This document shows, piece by piece, positions 52,316-64,000 of a stretch of DNA of 64,000 nucleotides. How positions within the stretch are numbered: position 1 is the first letter of the stretch; each line of letters starts with the position of its first letter. The DNA is from Coprinellus micaceus. Its lineage: Eukaryota > Basidiomycota > Agaricomycetes > Agaricales > Psathyrellaceae. Position numbers and translations under genes: made by a program. The DNA lies in assembly GCA_951394405.1 (NCBI GenBank), contig OX596336.1:3410001-3474000 (forward strand), in the 5' to 3' direction. The notes below the pieces were generated by a model. The model made no database searches. It was given only the letters and a program-made list of their open reading frames with translations, and was not told the DNA's origin.

Positions 52316-55300
52316 ACGATCTCCATCGATCTCCATTCTTTCCCCTTTGTCCGCCTCATCGTCCCTTTCCTTTTGCTTGTCTGCCCTTTGAGCTTGTCAC
52401 AGTGTATTTTTGGCCTACCATTCTGATACCATTGCCTTCTATCTATTCTCTCTTCTATCCTTGCTTGCCCGTCGATATACCACCACTCCCATCCGTTATA
52501 TTACCAGACGTGACTTGGTGTTTCCCCAGCCCCTATCCCTCTGCACTGTATGATTAGCGACTACACAACACTCTATATAGCTTTAGCCGGATTTGTGTTT
52601 CATTTCCTCTTCCCCAAGCCTATCTCTCCTGCCTCTGTTCGTATAATAGACTGAATGCAACGATTCTGCCCCCTCCCAGATTCTGGAACTAATGTTCAAG
52701 GACGAATGACGAGATACATGTAGCTGGAACGTTCTAAGGGTTGAGCGCTACTAGGCCTGCTCGACCGACCAACGGACTTAGAGGTCGAGTTGGGATCGGG
52801 AAATGGAATTGTGGTGATCCAGACGACCTCTACCCCAGCCTACCCCACTCCAAGTCCATTGACAAGAAGGTCCAGAGGCAATCTTGGTTCCGATTACTGG
52901 TAACTCTCTACAACCCCCGCGAGGGTTTGGAACAGCTACATTCTACATGGAACATCTCGAAGCCCCTCGCAGAGTGGTTTTCATACTCGGTAACTCAGCG
53001 TCTTGAGGTCAGACGAGAGAAGGCCTTGTCGACTGGAGGATCAGGGTGTGACGGCACTCCCCCGAGGTATTTCCAGGACAATATCCCGATGGGGGTTGCT
53101 ACCCTTCAAGCTTCAAGATTCGGGGTCACGGTGAAGTGACCAGACTCTCGATCGTATAGGTCGCGAGTGAGGTCAGACTCCAGGCTGAAACATTATTGAT
53201 TTTTGGAGAGGCATAGCTGTATTTAGGTGAAGTTCTGATGGATGGCGCAATGTAACTGGTGTACAAGAAGGCGATAAAATGTTCGAGCTTCACCAAGATG
53301 CGCGCTGATGCGCGTCCACTTTGGCGATGGGAATCTCTGAGAATGAATTGAGTCGGGTCGCTAGTTTCCGCAATGGGAGCGGGGAACTGGACCGTGCATG
53401 CCACCCCCTCCGCCGACTGACATGACGACTGTAGTGGCCGAGCTCAAATGGGTACTCCAGGTCGGACTTCCTGCTATTCAATCGTCGCAGTCGTTGACAT
53501 GCGGATTCTGCCATTGATCTTATCTGTATCTCTGACCTTTAATTTTGTGGTCGCAACTCGTTGCTAGCGCCCGCCCCAACTGCCCGCTGCATCCTGGGTC
53601 GAGACACTCCTATGACAACTCCCACTTACTGCGACGGCTTCTCTTTTGCGCGGAAAGACGTCCAGGATCCAAAGTCTCGCCCCCGCTGACGGCAGCATGG
53701 ATGAGCTCACCGACGGTACCTTGACACTCAAGACCCACCTCCGTCGTACGTCACCGCGACTCGGCGCTCTCTACATTGATGGAGGCGTACATAAGACGCC
53801 ACAAACCAGTTAGAAAACCCACTGCCCTCCGACGAAACGGTACCAGGTTTACGACACCTAACCGTCAACCTTACCGCTTCTCGTAACCAACTCACGCTCT
53901 ATGTAACTGCCGGAATGTGGATCAAGATTCAGCTCGGCCACAGGATAAGGTCGAGGATTGGCCCCGCAAAGGTTTCTTGGAAAACTCCGACCAGAGTCCT
54001 TCAAGATCACCTTGCTCCCAAGGTCCTGTGTCCGCTAGGCGGCGATGCGAGTGAACGCGCAGCGTAGGTTCCTTTCCTAGAAGAGCACAGCGATTCCTCG
54101 CGTGTACACTGCTGGGAGGGATTTAATATCAACTGTGACAAAACCAAGAGGTCTAGATGTACCGCAACATATAACGTACGTCGTCGGTAACGTGGTAGGG
54201 TATCACAGCTGCCATCATGTCGGTGAGTTTGTGAGGCTATTTCCTGCGGGATGACGAGCTTACCCCGACATACCCTTCACACTGATCAGCGCTTCACACA
54301 GTTTCTTCACCCCTCCAGGTCTATCACCATCCCATAATTCATACGCGAACTCTGCAAATGTAAATCCTCCATCACAATGATCGATCGAGCGAGTGCTCGG
54401 TGTTATGTGAGGAAGTTCGGGGATTTGGGCACAAATCGGCGGTTGTACGAGGAGCTACCATTACAGGGACGGAAGGCCAATCGGACCCACATGGTGTAAA
54501 CGGGGTGCTGGCACGATTTCTCCGCGTTTGAGGAACGGACGTCTCCCTCGCTCACGCTCTACTACGACCGACTTGTGTCACAAAACCAGGGTTGACGCAG
54601 CAGCACAGGCAACTGCGCACAGAAGAGGTACGGGAGGAATTCGGAGAGAAGGGGCGTATGCATGTTCTCCGAGGGGGCACCGACCGGGGCCCTGCGCTTA
54701 CGCCGAGTACCAAGTAATCGCATCGAGCGCTTTTGATCGTTGACGGGCGCTTAAAATTCCGGCTGATAGGCGTCACAGCAAAGAGGCTCACAATACTTCG
54801 GGAGTAGCCTGTGTAAAATAGCTCCCCATACTGTCTATGCCCGTCTGTTGTAAATTTCACCTTTGACTCCACCGGTCTGTGTGTATGGTCCCCGCGCCTC
54901 GCTCTTAAGCTCTTATAAGAGAGTTTCACACCCCTTCACCGGGTGTGGTTCCACTGAAATGGGCCAAAAAAATGTGACTAACGCGAATTAGAGGGGCTAT
55001 GGGGTTGCTTTCAAGGTAAGTGCAAGACATTGCAAGCATCAGTAAGTCGAATGCGAGCGCTTAATTTGATCATACAGAAGTACGCCGTTCCTTGCGTTGC
55101 CTCGCTCGACTCCGATGTTAAACACAAAGCCCTGGCGTGTTCACCCTCCCTGTGTCTGACACTTGATAGCTCATGCGAGATAGAAACTCTTCGCGTCGAG
55201 TGCCCGACGCCAGGACGAGAGTTGGCGGTTGAACGAAGCGTGGAAAATCGGCATATGCCGACTCCGCCACTGTCGAAGCTCCGCATCGCCTTTTGGTCGA

Positions 55301-55563
55301 GTCTCCGGAGCTGGGTTGGAGTGGAACCTACACTTGGCTACCCTTTTGCGTCCCCCAGAGAAGCGGGGTCGCTAGAGTGTCCACGTTGCTTCTATCAAGG
55401 CATTTGAACGCTCGGACCTGCTTCGGTATTGGCGCCTCCTCAACGTCGATTACCCTGCGTGCACATTTACACAGGATCAAATGTAATGAAAGGTCGGTCG
55501 ATGGCATACAGTAATGGTACGAATCACAAATCGTACGGCGAAATGGGGTAGGTAGAATCAAAA
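52316..55563. other. 3.2-kb convergent intergenic region
   Basis: This follows the CSL stop and ends at the SDR stop on the other strand, so it contains two 3' UTRs. The first 370 bp are T/C-rich, with the look of a 3' UTR. The longest frames (132 codons at 52741-53139 +, 125 codons at 54552-54929 - and at 55030-55407 +) show no domain. No RNA gene or repeat was recognised. Confidence 0.45.
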
Positions 55564-56867
55564 CTACTCGTGCTGCCGCACGATGTCCCCAATGCGAGCA
55601 TCCACTTTGGAAAGCTCTCGAACGAGGTCGTCCTGCAAAGTAAGAGTAATGCGCCAAGTGAGCATGTCTTTCGGACCGCTTCAAACGTTCTAGGGGTCGG
55701 ACTTACCCAAAGCTTATCCTGCCTCGCCTTGCCTTTCTCCTCGACGACATAATCACTCGGCTCGTCCACCCTATGGAGATTAAGGTACTGCCCATGCAGG
55801 CTCTCCGGATCTTCGGGACTTCCAACCGCGGCATAGACGAGCTGCCGAGAACCACCCTCCGTCGGCCTCGAAAGAGACTTGTCCAGGACCCAGTTCGCGA
55901 ACGCCGCCATACCGGTGTAATTTCTGCGGATTTCGGAGACGCAAAAGCCTGGGTTTACGGTATTGACAACGACGGGGGTGTTCCTCAGTAGGTCGGCGAA
56001 GGAGCGAGTGAAGAAGATGTTGAGTACTATTTAAGCAATAAGTAAGCTTGTGGCACCATGACTGGCCTTAAACTACTTGCACTTGGTTTCGAAGTATCGA
56101 TTCCCCATCCGCCTGTCGTTGAATTGATGTCATAGCGCATCTCCAGGGGGCGAAATGCTTACTTGGCTGTGCAATGCTCCGCGCTATTGAGGTAATGGAA
56201 GGCTGATGGGACTTCCCAAGTCTTCTCGGGAAACGTCGCCCAGTAGTGGACCTCGCTACTGACTATAGAAATTCGAGGTCGGCCACCAAACTTGCTTGCA
56301 GTCTCGATCAGCCGAGGAGTGAGTAGGAGGCAGAGGAGGGAAGTTGATAGGTCGTTGACTTGGATGCTGCACGGATATCCGTTAGCCTATAGGCTACCCA
56401 AAGGAATGGCGGGGGCTCACGACTCTTCCCAGCCATCGGACGTCAACCTATATTGCTCGACAGCGATCGCGGCGTTCGCCACAAGGATATCGAGTCTTCC
56501 CCCATCCCTTTCGAACCTATCTGCAAAGGCAATAACGGAGGAAAAGTTGGCAAGATCGAGTAGCCACAGCTCTACGCCACCGAACCCTGTGGCTTCCTTA
56601 ACCCCTGATAGGGTTCAAGGTCAAAGGCGGGTCACTATGAGGCGGGCTTAGGGACTCACTTTCGACAGCAGCATTCCCCCTTTCCTCGCTGCGGCAAGCG
56701 AGGATGAGCCTTCCAGGCTTCATCCGAGCAAAGTGCTTTGCAGCCTCAAAGCCCAAGCCAGCATTCGCCCCAGTGATAATGACGGTGTGGTCAGTAAGGT
56801 CTGCCGTAGCAACAGGAGGGGGGTCCGTGCATTGGTCCCTAGTGAAGTCGAGGAAGCCTTTCTTCAT
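55564..56867 (-). CDS. Short-chain dehydrogenase/reductase (retinol dehydrogenase-like)
   Basis: Six exons: 56867-56660, 56604-56421, 56366-56163, 56112-56081, 56026-55707, 55632-55564; 338 residues. The NAD(P)-binding motif TGANAGLG is at about 32-39 after a beta strand (HTVIIT). LILACRSEERG fits the NADP-binding region, then LLDLANFSS, ILVANAA (the NNAG equivalent), RISIVSSEVHYW, and the catalytic pair Tyr205 and Lys209 in RYFETKLLNIFF. NTVNPGFCVSEIRRNYTG closes the Rossmann fold. It is a classical SDR, most like the fungal enzymes annotated as WW-domain oxidoreductase or retinol dehydrogenase-like; the substrate is unknown. The intron after exon 4 uses a GC donor (GCAAGT at 56080); only this choice gives the conserved TKLLNIFF with correct phase. 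No metabolic gene cluster surrounds it. Confidence 0.88.
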
Positions 56868-57896
56868 GGTGAAGACCGCGCGAAATTGGTTCGAGGAGTT
56901 TGAGGTGCCTTGTGTTGAGGTTCGCCGAGTACGATCCACTGTTATATGCACCCGTGGCCATGGCCGACCCCGATGCGAACCACTGGCAGCTCTGACGACT
57001 AGACAGCGACAACATCAGACCTCAGATAGCCTTTGACAAATATACCTTCACGAAGGGAACCAGAGATTGCCCAGACGAGCCATCCTTTTCGAAGCACGGA
57101 TGCAGAGTTTCCGTGCCGCCCTGACGCGTAGGCCTGCGCAGGCTTGGTGAAATGAATGCCGTTGACAATGACTGCTTCCCGAAATGCATCCGGCGTGATA
57201 CATAGATATGTACGTGTCGATGAGTGTCGGAGGTCGTCCAGGACTCCAGGTCCCCATGCATACACGGTACTTCCAGGCTCCAGCTCCTTGAGTCCCTGTT
57301 AGCTTGCCCGCGGTCGAGTCACTGGCAGAGCTGTAGAGCGGCATCTGGAGGGACTAGCTGATAGCATTTGCGGATTGATGGTTTCGGTACTTGGTTGTAC
57401 GCAAGTATTAGTAAGGAAGATAGTGGTGAGAACCCGTGCACAAGGACATCTACGTTTCATAATCAAGGATTCATGCTGGCAATTTGGATTTTGAAAGCCG
57501 TATATCTAATTAGAGATCCCTTACGGGTGAGGCACAGCGCCGCGAGGGTACGGTAAGAATACCAGCACAGGGGTAATGCCCATGGACTACGTAGCAGTGT
57601 AATGCGACTCACCAGGACCCAGCACAACACCCTATCGGCAGTCACTTCAAAAATTTCCCCAATCCTCACGAGAGCGTCTTCATGTTAAACCTCATCGTAA
57701 AGGCGTGTTTCAGGGAGTAAAATGAGTCCGGTACGAGGAGGAGGCCATGGTGGCTCAAAACCAAGCTGCTGCCGCAACGTTCGCAGATTGATCTAATCTA
57801 ATCTCTCTTGGCTGGAGATAAGATAACGAACATGCTCCTAAATTTCAATAAACGCGCTGATCTGCTGCTTTCCTGTACAATACCACCACCACCACC
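56868..57896. other. Divergent spacer between SDR and phosphatase genes
   Basis: This 1.0-kb region separates the starts of the SDR (-) and the HAD phosphatase (+), so it holds both promoters. Just before the phosphatase start is a run of ACC repeats leading into ATG at 57897, and a TCTAATCTAATCT repeat lies near 57795. No other gene is visible. Confidence 0.45.
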
Positions 57897-58913
57897 ATGC
57901 CCTCCGTTAAAAAGCAGCTCATCGTCTTCGATTTTGACTGGTACGCTTTAGTCACAATTCTACAAGAAACTATGTTAAACGGGCGTTAACCATAGGTCCA
58001 TGGCCGACCAGGATACCGACCGATGGATCTTCGAGGTCCTCGCTCCTGATCTCCGCAGGAAGATGAAGACCCTAAAGGACGAGATCCAGTGGACTGACTT
58101 GGTGTAAGGCCAAACCCACCTCTTCGGATATTACGAAAAGCTCAGACGGGTCATGTGAAGGGCACAGTCGTTGAGAGAAGCCAACGAGCGCGGCATTAAG
58201 CGTGAGGAGATCCAGAATGCGTTGAGAATCATGCCATTCGTGAGTGTTGCTATCCTGGGGGTGGAATATACTAAAGTTGAGTGGTATGGATAGCACCCTG
58301 CCATGGCTCGTGGTGTCGACAAGCTCAAGACCCAGGATGACCGAACAAACTTCCTCTGCCTCTCGAACTCTAATTCCGTCTTCATCTCTACCATCCTCGA
58401 GGTTGGTGTCGCTGGAAACACCACTATACATACAACAAGCGACTCAATCGAAATTTCTGTAGGACAAGAAGCTTACACACATCTTCTCCGAAATCATCAC
58501 CAACCCCGCTGACTGGGAAGGCGAACTGCTTAAGCTTCGCCGCCGTGTTGACCCTGCTGGCCCACAACACTCTTGTGTGGTTGGTTGCAGCCCCAACATG
58601 TGCAAGGGCGAGGAGCTGGAGGCTTTCCTCTCCAGGAACGGACAGGAGTACGACAGGATCGTCTACGTTGGAGATGGAAGCAACGATTTCTGCCCCATCC
58701 TTCGGATGCGCGAGTGCGTTCTATCTTATTTCTTGATAGTATAGATCGTTGACGTTACCCATCTAACCATCCAGACAGGACCTCGTCCTATGCCGGAGCC
58801 ATCGTGGGCTCTCATCCCGCATCGCCAAGGAAGGTGCGGCGAAGGGCCTCAAGCCCAAAATCCAGTACTGGGCTGGCGCCTGGGAGGTTGAGGAGATTTT
58901 CGCCACCCTCTAA
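57897..58913 (+). CDS. PHOSPHO-type HAD-family phosphatase
   Basis: Six exons: 57897-57940, 57996-58103, 58161-58239, 58294-58401, 58463-58713, 58775-58913; 242 residues. HAD motif I is LIVFDFDWSMADQDTD (nucleophile Asp12, acid Asp14), split by intron 1. The family body is clear: WTDLVAQSLREANERGIKRE, MPFHPAMARGV, FLCLSNSNSVFISTILE (motif II region), CVVGCSPNMCKGE, and VYVGDGSNDFCP (motif IV acid residues). The length fits PHOSPHO1/PHOSPHO2 phosphatases (about 240-270). Animal members act on phosphoethanolamine, phosphocholine or pyridoxal phosphate. The fungal substrate is not known, so no symbol is given. The third exon uses a GAAG acceptor at 58160, the only one that gives the conserved DLVAQSL. 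Confidence 0.88.
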
Positions 58914-59174
58914 TCCTCCGTCGGCCGAAGCACAACTCCGTCCCGACAAGCCCCAACTTGCGCGGTGGCGGCGCCAACCCGCCGCCGCCATCCTCACAGT
59001 ATGACTAACCGGGCAACCCAGATATCCCCAAGTGTTTGTATAGTATCGGAAGGGAGGAAGTGAAGTATCTAGAATAAAAGTGTATAGATGTGCTATGGAA
59101 TGCGAGAGTACGATTCAACGAGCCCAGATCCAAGCAAAGTGAAGCGACCACATGAATGTAGCCGCCGATGCCGA

Positions 59175-61839
59175 TCACCGTCCCGACACGAGCTTCTCCA
59201 AGTGGTCCGTGCCCATAATCTGGAAATCGCTGGTATCCGTACGTCCCATGACACCTCCCTTCCTCGACAGCCGTCCCTGCGCCCTCACAACCGCCTTCAT
59301 CCGCTTCTCATTCTCCGCAAGGTCCACATCACTATCTTCATCCGAGTCGTAATTCGTCTGCTTTCCCTTCTTGCCAGCCTTAGCCCTGTTCGCCTTGTTG
59401 GCCTCGCTCCGGGCTTTGACTTCAGCCCACTTTGAGGGGCCAGTAGATTTGGATGACTTGGATTTGGAGTTGGATGCAGCGTTGACTTTTGTTGGGGCTT
59501 CGCGTAATGCGAAGGACTTGGCAAGATGTCCGAGATGGAGGTGGCGAATGTGGAACATGTGCTTTTCGTTCGAGGGGTGGGTGGCGTAGGCGCGCATGTG
59601 GGAGAGGTAGGCTTTGCGAGCAAGACCAACATTCTGCAATTCCAACAAATGAATCAGTATAACCGGTGAAAAAGGCTGTGTGGACGAAACGAACGTCTGA
59701 GTTCCTCAGGACCCATCTCTCAAACGCCAACTGGACCTCAGTCGCACGCATCTCAAACTCCTTCCCTCTCCCTCCAAACCCACTCTGCAGGACAGAGTCG
59801 ATCGGCACCTGCCGTAAATCAATATTCTCCCGTTCTTTCTCCCTCTCCTTGATATCCTCCAACCCAACACCCTCTCCAACCATCTTATCCACAACCCACT
59901 TTGCCCATTCCGACTCGCTAGGGCCGACTATACTCCATGCCTCGCCTCCCTTTCCTGCACGCGCTGTACGGCCGATACGGTGGACGTACTCGGTGGCGCC
60001 GCCTTCAGTTGGCAAATCATATTGGACTACTGCGCGGACTAGGGGGAGATCGAGACCACGGGCGGCGACGGAGGTACAGAACAATATTGAAGACGTGGGA
60101 TTCGGTTGGGGTTCGGTGGCAGCCTTCTTCTTGTCCTTGCCGTCCTTGCCTCCTGCGAACCCTTTCAGAGCCCGCATTCGGGTATGTGTAGGTAGCGAAC
60201 CATGCAGCCTGAATATAGAGACGCCAGGTAGGAGAGGGCACTTGGCTTCCACGGCATCATCTGCGAGCTTCGTAGATTTGCGTTTCGGCTTGTCTCCGTC
60301 CTCGCCCTCCTCGTCGTCATCATCCCCGCTCTCGTCACTATCATCTTCCTCACTCTCGGGCGCAGTGTCACCGGCTCCCATCTGCGCGCTGCCAAGGAGA
60401 TTGAAGTGAAAGTCCACCGAATCCGTACAGCTGAGGAATACAATGACCTTTGTGCCCCCCGTACTCTGCGCGATAAGCGTCCTGAGCAGCGCAACGAGTG
60501 CGACTAGCCTCAGCTTCAACGGTGCAACGACGTACTTTTGCGTCAACTGTGATGGAGGTGTTAAGGATGTGGACGAAGCAGCCGTCTCACCCGTGGATTT
60601 CAAAACGAGCTGTTGTTCATCGTCCCTGTCGGCTGAGGTGGCTTTGATCATGAGTGGATTGACAAGGGCCGTGCCTGAAAGTTTCTGGACAGATTCGCGG
60701 ATGGTAGCGGAACAGAGCACAGTTCGTCGTGGTCGGCCCCAGTCCCACCCTCCGACCTCCGTGCTCTTGCCCTCCTCGATCCCACGTATGGCCAGTCGCC
60801 TCCGCGCATCGAGACCCTTCAGAATACCGGTAATCGTCTCCTCGAACCCGAGGTCCATGAGCTGGTCGGCCTCATCGAGAACGAGCCATCGGCACTTGGC
60901 ACAGTTGAATGAAGAGGTGTTCTGGATGTGGTCGAGGAGTCGTCCGGGTGTACTGACGAGGATTGGCAAGCCTTTTCGTAGTCGGGTCTTTTCGTGCGTA
61001 CGATTCTCGCCACCGATGAGCAACCCGGAGACGATCCACCGTGTCATACGCGAGCCCTCTAACTCTCCCTCCGCCCGCAGCCTCATCTTCAGCAAAGCCT
61101 CGAGGACGTCGGAAATCTGTTTTGCGAGTTCACGCGTCGGGGCGATGATGATCGCGAGGGTTCCTATCGAGCGGTCGATGTACGAGAGAGAACTTAGTGG
61201 GAGGAGGTCTTGGATGATAGGGAGGAGGAAGGACAGCGTCTTTCCTGAACCGGTTTGCGACTGGAGGAAAATGTCCCGGATATCAGAGTTGGAATGGGTG
61301 GGGAGCATAAGGGGGAGGGCGGAGCGCTGAATTCCGGTGGGCTTTTGGATGCCCATTTTTGAGGAGAGATGGGAGATTAGGAGGGGATTGAGGCCAAGGC
61401 CTTCGAAGGTCGACGAGTCGACTGGGGCATTACTGGGCTTCGAGGTCGATGCCTTGGCTATTGGCGCAGGTTTTGGTGCTTCAATTTTTGGGTTGGAGGT
61501 GAAAAGAGAGGATATGATCTGGGTTGGCTTTCCAGGTGCAGTAGCAGCGGAAGGTTTACTGCTCGACGTCGATTGGGATGGCCTCTCGACCCTCGCCCGT
61601 TTCTCTGGTCTCTCGACAACGTCCTGGGTCGCCGTAGCCCTGGTTTCGTGCGTGTCCTTTCGTTTAGTGACTCGTTTCGCCTTCAACCTGCGGAGCTCGG
61701 AGAAATGTCAACATCGGGCTGAACGTTGAGCACGAATTAAGATCTACCTGTCGGTCCAGCGACCGCCCTTCTGGCCAGCAGACTTCCTTGGGGTTACAAA
61801 GTCATCTGTTGCCAAGTTGATGACAATATCATCGTCCAT
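59175..61839 (-). CDS. DBP7: DBP7: DEAD-box RNA helicase for 60S ribosome assembly
   Basis: Three exons: 61839-61748, 61687-59695, 59633-59175; 847 residues. Motifs in order: Q-motif region [11 protein letters not shown], motif [11 protein letters not shown] (about 172-181), Ia PTRELAKQ, Ib [70 protein letters not shown]. The C-terminal block [20 protein letters not shown] with [12 protein letters not shown] is typical of Dbp7/DDX31. A basic tail follows ([20 protein letters not shown]). It has an acidic insert after motif IV ([20 protein letters not shown]). Dbp7 is a nucleolar helicase needed for early 60S subunit maturation. The start at 61839 is short and acidic ([14 protein letters not shown]). 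It is divergently transcribed from ESA1. Confidence 0.92.
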
Positions 61840-62078
61840 TGGATGTGTGAATGAAGGTCGTGGTTGTTGTACAAGCAGGAGCAAGAGGTCCGAGTAGGCG
61901 CCCAAGCAAAATTCCGCTTACGTCAGCGGCATCTCCTTTGTCTCGGCGTCGAGTCACTGCCAGCGGGGACAACGACGAGCAGCAGTTCCTCATTCTTGAC
62001 CCCAACCACGACCCTGTGCTCACCAAACGACCCTTCGAGGACTGTACAAGGCCACAGGAACCGAGATAGCCCCTCGCC
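61840..62078. promoter_or_regulatory. Bidirectional promoter of DBP7 and ESA1
   Basis: Only 239 bp separate the start codons of DBP7 (-) and ESA1 (+), so the two genes must share regulatory DNA. No clear TATA box is visible, as is common for housekeeping genes. Joint regulation of ribosome assembly and histone acetylation is plausible but not shown. Confidence 0.6.
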
Positions 62079-63951
<1,873 letters not shown>

Positions 63952-64000
63952 ATGCATTCGTTATCTCGTACTTACGCGACACCTCTTCTCTTATACTCTT

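Noticed and set aside
54528..55407. Several 70-125 codon frames between CSL and the SDR
   Set aside because: Short, overlapping on both strands, and without domains or splice signals.
59666..60409. 247-codon frame on + opposite DBP7
   Set aside because: Antisense shadow of conserved DBP7 helicase motifs, Ser/Pro/Arg-rich and without a domain.

Overview
The window looks like nuclear DNA of a filamentous basidiomycete, most likely an agaricomycete (mushroom-forming fungus). Genes are split by many short GT-AG introns of about 45-95 nt, both strands are used evenly, and the gene families are typically agaricomycete: F-box proteins with an N-terminal helix, NACHT NTPases, GRF zinc-finger proteins, and standard fungal housekeeping genes. 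The exon structures given here were built by hand from splice signals, reading phase and family motifs. No search or transcript data were used.

Layout, left to right. 1-3,300: two tandem F-box paralogues, the first cut by the window edge. 3,499-6,039 (-): a nine-exon BRCT protein with three Rap1-type Myb modules, a candidate telomeric RAP1. 6,040-13,887: a long stretch with no gene I can support. 13,888-17,285 (+): CDC24, the Cdc42 exchange factor. 17,286-18,411: a pyrimidine-rich spacer. 18,412-20,703 (+): a NACHT NTPase. 20,993-24,209 (+): an intact F-box gene followed by a frameshifted one. 24,441-26,984 (-): a SUV39/Clr4-type H3K9 methyltransferase with two micro-exons. 27,669-31,806 (-): YAK1 kinase. 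32,049-32,604 (-): a PSMG4-like proteasome chaperone. 33,035-38,950: two GRF zinc-finger paralogues on + flanking a frameshifted NACHT pseudogene on -. 38,951-45,078: a second gene-poor stretch. 45,079-46,828 (-): a conserved-looking protein of unknown function. 49,278-52,315 (+): a CSL (CBF1/RBP-J/LAG-1) transcription factor. 55,564-56,867 (-): a short-chain dehydrogenase with a GC-AG intron. 57,897-58,913 (+): a PHOSPHO-type HAD phosphatase. 59,175-61,839 (-): the DEAD-box helicase DBP7, divergent from ESA1, the MYST acetyltransferase at 62,079-63,951 (+).

Conserved single-copy-type genes (polarity, signalling, ribosome and proteasome assembly, chromatin) are interleaved with fast-evolving families (F-box, NACHT, GRF) that show duplication and decay here. 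Three chromatin or telomere regulators (RAP1-like, SUV39/Clr4-like, ESA1) lie within 60 kb, but nothing in the sequence shows they are co-regulated. The most distinctive items are the triple-Myb RAP1 candidate, the micro-exon methyltransferase, and the GRF gene pair around a dead NACHT gene.
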